Shown here piece by piece: positions 22,888 through 25,694 of a stretch of 25,694 bases of DNA. This stretch comes from an uncultured Ruminiclostridium sp. Lineage in GTDB: Bacteria > Bacillota > Clostridia > Oscillospirales > Ruminococcaceae. Where the stretch lies: positions 1 to 25,694 of the forward strand of contig CAKSIR010000014.1 of assembly GCA_934462775.1 (NCBI GenBank). Reading direction: 5' to 3'. The notes beneath the pieces are model-generated. The model did not search any database, was not told the DNA's origin, and worked only from the letters and a program-made list of their open reading frames with translations. The stretch's first letter is position 1. Each line of letters opens with the position of its first letter. Both the position numbers and the translations under genes were made by a program.

Positions 22888-23727
22888 TTACTTAACCTCC
22901 ATCTTCATTAAGCGGCAGTTTTCTCTGCTGTGCTTTTCCTTGTCAGCGTAAGTGCCGTTACGCTTCATAAGCTCGTCAAAGTCAACCTTGTGACCGTCGA
23001 AGTCAGGACCGTCAACACAGGCAAACTTAATCTTGCCGTCAACCGTTACACGGCATCCGCCGCACATACCTGTGCCGTCAATCATGATAGGGTTCAGAGA
23101 AACCAGCGTCTTAATTCCGTAAGGCTCGGTTGTCTTACAAACGAACTTCATCATCGGAACAGGACCGATTGCCATAACCATGTCATAGTTGCCGCCGGCT
23201 TCGATAAGGCTCTTGAGCTTGTCTGTTACAAAGCCCTTTTCGCCGTAGCTGCCGTCGTCTGTTGTAACGTAAAGGTGGTCGCTTACCGCCTTGAATTCGT
23301 CCTCAAGGATAACGATGTCCTTGTTTCTGAAGCCGGCGATTACGTCAACCTCAGCGCCCATTTCGTGAAGCGCCTTTGCAGATGGATAAGCAATTGCGCA
23401 GCCAACGCCGCCGCCTATTACGCAAGCCTTCTTAACGCCATCAAAGTGCGTTGCAACGCCGAGAGGACCTGCGAAGTCCTGAAGCGCGTCGCCCTTGTTA
23501 AGCTTTGAAAGAAGCATTGTCGTAGCGCCGACAATCTGGAAAATGATTGTAACAGTGCCTGCTTCGCGGTCATAGTCAGCGATTGTAAGCGGGATTCTCT
23601 CGCCGTATTCGTCAACACGGAGGATAATGAACTGACCGGCCTTTGCCTTCTTGGCAACGAAAGGCGCGTCAATTACCATCAGCGTAACATTTTCGTTGAG
23701 CTGACGTTTTTTTAAGATTTTATACAT
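22888..23727 (-). CDS. nfnA: NfnA-type ferredoxin-NADP+ oxidoreductase small subunit
   Basis: The 279-residue subunit is homologous to PyrK and ferredoxin-NADP reductase. The FAD site is around RIPLT (44-48), and the NAD-binding domain begins ACVIGGGVGCA (101-111). The [2Fe-2S] site has Asp217, Cys222, Cys225 and Cys237. Asp replaces the first Cys of the PyrK pattern, matching the unusual Asp-ligated cluster known in Thermotoga NfnA. There is no large glutamate synthase gene nearby. It has its own promoter (23802-23774) and GGAG upstream, and forms a two-gene operon with nfnB. Confidence 0.9.
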   Translation of the reverse strand: MYKILKKRQLNENVTLMVIDAPFVAKKAKAGQFIILRVDEYGERIPLTIADYDREAGTVTIIFQIVGATTMLLSKLNKGDALQDFAGPLGVATHFDGVKKACVIGGGVGCAIAYPSAKALHEMGAEVDVIAGFRNKDIVILEDEFKAVSDHLYVTTDDGSYGEKGFVTDKLKSLIEAGGNYDMVMAIGPVPMMKFVCKTTEPYGIKTLVSLNPIMIDGTGMCGGCRVTVDGKIKFACVDGPDFDGHKVDFDELMKRNGTYADKEKHSRENCRLMKMEVK

Positions 23728-23773
23728 TGCCTTGTACTCCTTTGCAGAATTATTGATAAAAAATTACTTAAAT

Positions 23774-23802
23774 AGTATAGCATTATTTGTCACGAAATGC
23801 AA
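23774..23802 (-). promoter_or_regulatory. Sigma-A promoter of nfnAB
   Basis: On the minus strand the -35 box is TTGCAT (23802-23797), the spacer is 17 bases, and the -10 box is TATACT (23779-23774), with an extended -10 TGC. It is divergent from the solute-binding protein promoter about 170 bases away. Confidence 0.7.
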
Positions 23803-23923
23803 TATTTTAAATTTGGAAAATTTCAGTCTGCTCATTCTTTATTTGCAGGCTTTTTATATATGTGTGTATATGACAGCAGCGTTAAGCTAAAACAGGGGCG
23901 GTTGTTAAGTTATTTTCAGTTTA

Positions 23924-23944
23924 TTTTGTTAAATCTAAACAAAA
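23924..23944. promoter_or_regulatory. Candidate operator between divergent nfnAB and solute-binding genes
   Basis: TTTTGTT (23924-23930) and AACAAAA (23938-23944) form an exact inverted repeat with a seven-base gap, 30 bases upstream of the -35 box at 23974. A dimeric regulator is possible. The rest of 23728-24081 is AT-rich and holds the two promoters, plus a weak 23825-23851 stem (one G-U pair, 13-base loop) followed by T residues, but no gene. Confidence 0.3.
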
Positions 23945-23973
23945 ACTTACTATAATTTTCTTCACAATGTTGA

Positions 23974-24002
23974 TTGACATAAAAAGTGAAAAATGATAAT
24001 AT
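23974..24002 (+). promoter_or_regulatory. Strong sigma-A promoter of the solute-binding protein gene
   Basis: The -35 box is a perfect TTGACA (23974-23979), the spacer is 17 bases, and the -10 box is TAATAT (23997-24002), with TGA just before it. The leader of about 73 bases ends in TAGGAGG before the ATG at 24082. A second TATAAT lies at about 23951 with poorer spacing. Confidence 0.85.
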
Positions 24003-24081
24003 ATAAGGGTAAAAGCATAACTTGTACGAAATGATTATGCATAACTTTACATTAAGTAAAGAATTTTTTAGGAGGAAAAGA

Positions 24082-25554
24082 ATGAAAAAGAATTTCAAGT
24101 CAATCATTGCAGGTGTTCTGTCCGTTGCAGCAATACTTTCAATGACAGCTTGCGGCGGCAGCAATGACGGCGGCAGCAACGCAGCAGACGCTACCACAAC
24201 TACCACAACTGCCCGCACAACGCTTGCAACTGACGCTAACCTTCAGGAACAGGTAGGAAACCTTGCAGAAACAGCAGGCGACGACGATCTGGAAGTTACC
24301 AAGAAGATCACATGGCTCGCTTGGTGGACAATGGACGAAACACAGGCAGCGGCAGAATTATTCAAGACGCTTTACGGCGTGCCTGAGGAAGGCGACGCTT
24401 CCTACGGCGAAGACGCAGACAACATTTTTGAGAACGTACTCGTTGCTTACGGCGCCCGTTACGATAAACTGGCTACAATGATTTCCGGCGGCGATTCACC
24501 TGACATCTTTCCATTCGAGATCATCAACTTCCCGTTCTCAGTTTACAAGGGAATGTTCCAGCCAATTGACGAATACCTCGATACAAGCACAGAGGAATGG
24601 TCTGATTACAGAGATATAATGGATAAATTCATGTGGGGCGGCAAGAACTACTGCGCTATCACGGCTATTTCTACAAACGACCTTCTCTGGTACAGAAGAA
24701 GTGTAGTTGAAGAAGCAGGTCTTGACGATCCTTACGAGCTTTACAAGGCAGGCAACTGGACATGGGATACATTCCTCCAGATGGGCGCAGGCTTCCAGGA
24801 CAGCGGCGAAGGCAAGTTCCTTATCGATGGTTACAACCCTGAAAACAGAATCGTTTGCTCAACAGGCACACCGCTTATCGGACTTGTTGACGGCAAGCTC
24901 CAGAGCAACCTTTACGACGCAAACGTTGAAAGAGCAATGGAAGTTGTTTCCAAGCTCTGCACAGAAAACTACAGATATCCGCGTCACGAGCTGAACAACT
25001 GGTCGACAAGCTACCCTGCATGGGTAAACGGCGACACACTGTTCTTCGCTGACGGTACATGGAGATTTGAAGAACACTGGTGCAAGTACAGAGATAGATA
25101 TGGCTGGGACAGCGACGACATCTTCTTCGTTCCTTTCCCACGCGATCCTAACTCTGATACATACTACGCAGAAATGAAGCAGGACGCTTATATGCTCTGC
25201 GGCGGTTCTGACAACGTAGACGGCTGGAAGGCTTGGACAAAGTGCGTACTTGCAGCTTCAAAGGACGAAAACGTAGTTGCAGCTCAGCGTGAAAAGAGCA
25301 AGAACGACTTCGGCTGGACAGACGAACAGCTCGACTTCCTCTATGAATTAACTCACGGTGCAGTGGTGCCTGTATTCGACTTCAAGAACGGTATCGGTCA
25401 GGATATTGCTTCTACAACATCTTCTGATAACTGCATTGAAATGCTTACAAAGGATCCTTATGTAGCAGGCGAAGCTTCTTATACACAGCGTCGTTCCGAA
25501 AACGAAGGTCAGATCAATCAGCGTGTTGAAGAGCTTAACGCATCAGTTGCTTAA
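24082..25554 (+). CDS. Extracellular solute-binding lipoprotein of an ABC transporter
   Basis: The 490-residue product has a lipoprotein signal: MKKNFK, a hydrophobic core, then MTAC with the lipidated Cys24. A Gly/Ser/Asn and Thr-rich linker (about 25-51) follows. The remainder resembles family 1 carbohydrate-binding receptors (ITWLAWWTMDE, ISGGDSPDIFPFE, FADGTWRFEEHW). It should sit outside the membrane and hand a sugar or oligosaccharide to permeases not encoded here; the ligand is unknown. ATG 24082 follows AGGAGG, whereas the frame open to 24022 has no such site. It is followed at once by a strong terminator. Confidence 0.87.
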   Translation: MKKNFKSIIAGVLSVAAILSMTACGGSNDGGSNAADATTTTTTARTTLATDANLQEQVGNLAETAGDDDLEVTKKITWLAWWTMDETQAAAELFKTLYGVPEEGDASYGEDADNIFENVLVAYGARYDKLATMISGGDSPDIFPFEIINFPFSVYKGMFQPIDEYLDTSTEEWSDYRDIMDKFMWGGKNYCAITAISTNDLLWYRRSVVEEAGLDDPYELYKAGNWTWDTFLQMGAGFQDSGEGKFLIDGYNPENRIVCSTGTPLIGLVDGKLQSNLYDANVERAMEVVSKLCTENYRYPRHELNNWSTSYPAWVNGDTLFFADGTWRFEEHWCKYRDRYGWDSDDIFFVPFPRDPNSDTYYAEMKQDAYMLCGGSDNVDGWKAWTKCVLAASKDENVVAAQREKSKNDFGWTDEQLDFLYELTHGAVVPVFDFKNGIGQDIASTTSSDNCIEMLTKDPYVAGEASYTQRRSENEGQINQRVEELNASVA

Positions 25555-25580
25555 GCAATCTCGCTGAATTAAGCAAAATT

Positions 25581-25615
25581 ACCTCCTATGGATTTTCCAT
25601 AGGAGGTTTTGTTTT
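25581..25615 (+). terminator. Strong rho-independent terminator after the solute-binding gene
   Basis: ACCTCCTATGG (25581-25591) pairs perfectly with CCATAGGAGGT (25597-25607) around ATTTT, followed by TTTGTTTT. The 3' arm contains an AGGAGG ribosome-binding-like sequence, buried in the stem. Confidence 0.9.
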
Positions 25616-25638
25616 GCAGTATGAAAGCCGGATCAGCG

Positions 25639-25694
25639 TGTCGAAAAACCAAATTTAAAGTTTTCGTCCACCTTTTTCAAAAGGTGGTGGGTAC
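25639..25694 (-). repeat. Dispersed repeat, copy B at the window end
   Basis: This is the inverted partner of 36-92: reading the minus strand from 25694 it begins GTACCCACCAC and ends TTTTTCGACA. Its hairpin arms CCACCTTTT (25668-25676) and AAAAGGTGG (25679-25687) pair perfectly. Relative to copy A one T-A pair has become C-G. The window stops at the GTAC edge of the repeat. Confidence 0.8.

Noticed and set aside
24022..24081. Upstream extension of the solute-binding protein to ATG 24022
   Set aside because: It would place 20 residues before a proper lipoprotein signal and lacks a ribosome-binding site. AGGAGG precedes ATG 24082.

Overview
The window looks like a chromosomal segment from an anaerobic clostridial Firmicute, most probably a Ruminococcus-like member of the Oscillospiraceae. 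The family-level placement is inferred from gene content and style. Supporting signs are one long S10-spc-alpha ribosomal superoperon with rpsD inside the alpha part, a zinc-type uS14, a KOW-domain RNA-binding protein between map and infA, an HPr with both His15 and Ser46, and an NfnAB-type electron-bifurcating transhydrogenase. There are no phage, CRISPR, IS or resistance genes. Most of the window is conserved housekeeping DNA.

Layout. Bases 1-184 hold a dispersed hairpin repeat, a terminator and a promoter. A plus-strand pair follows: a D-2-hydroxyacid dehydrogenase (185-1135) and a small membrane protein (1137-1463). These converge on a bidirectional terminator (1465-1489) with the ribosomal superoperon. 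The superoperon lies on the minus strand from a promoter at about 17695-17667 down to 1505. It carries 32 genes in the order rpsJ, rplC, rplD, rplW, rplB, rpsS, rplV, rpsC, rplP, rpmC, rpsQ, rplN, rplX, rplE, rpsN, rpsH, rplF, rplR, rpsE, rpmD, rplO, secY, adk, map, KOW gene, infA, rpmJ, rpsM, rpsK, rpsD, rpoA, rplQ. I see no internal intrinsic terminator. rpmJ (37 codons) and the true starts of rpsQ (TTG) and rpsJ (GTG) had to be read from the bases.

Upstream of rpsJ, still on the minus strand, are a secreted lipoprotein of unknown role, ptsH (HPr) with its own promoter and terminator, a lipase-rimM-trmD cluster, and nfnA-nfnB. nfnAB is divergent from a plus-strand solute-binding lipoprotein gene (24082-25554) that ends in a strong terminator.

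How the genes work together. The superoperon makes about half of the ribosomal proteins together with RNA polymerase alpha, IF-1, the SecY translocon, methionine aminopeptidase and adenylate kinase, so ribosome assembly, initiation, N-terminal processing and secretion are co-expressed. RimM (30S maturation) and TrmD (tRNA m1G37) add to translation. HPr, the solute-binding protein and NfnAB concern sugar uptake, carbon control and redox balance of a fermenter.

The unusual content is non-coding. Both window ends carry inverted copies of one dispersed repeat whose internal hairpin shows a compensatory base-pair change, and the window probably ends in these repeats because an assembly broke there. 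The ribosomal operon has a roughly 335-nt structured leader. It also has unusually long, hairpin-rich spacers at rpsJ-rplC, rplB-rpsS, secY-adk and rpsD-rpoA, while most other junctions are short or overlap by one base. I found no clear evidence of a wholly new multi-gene system.
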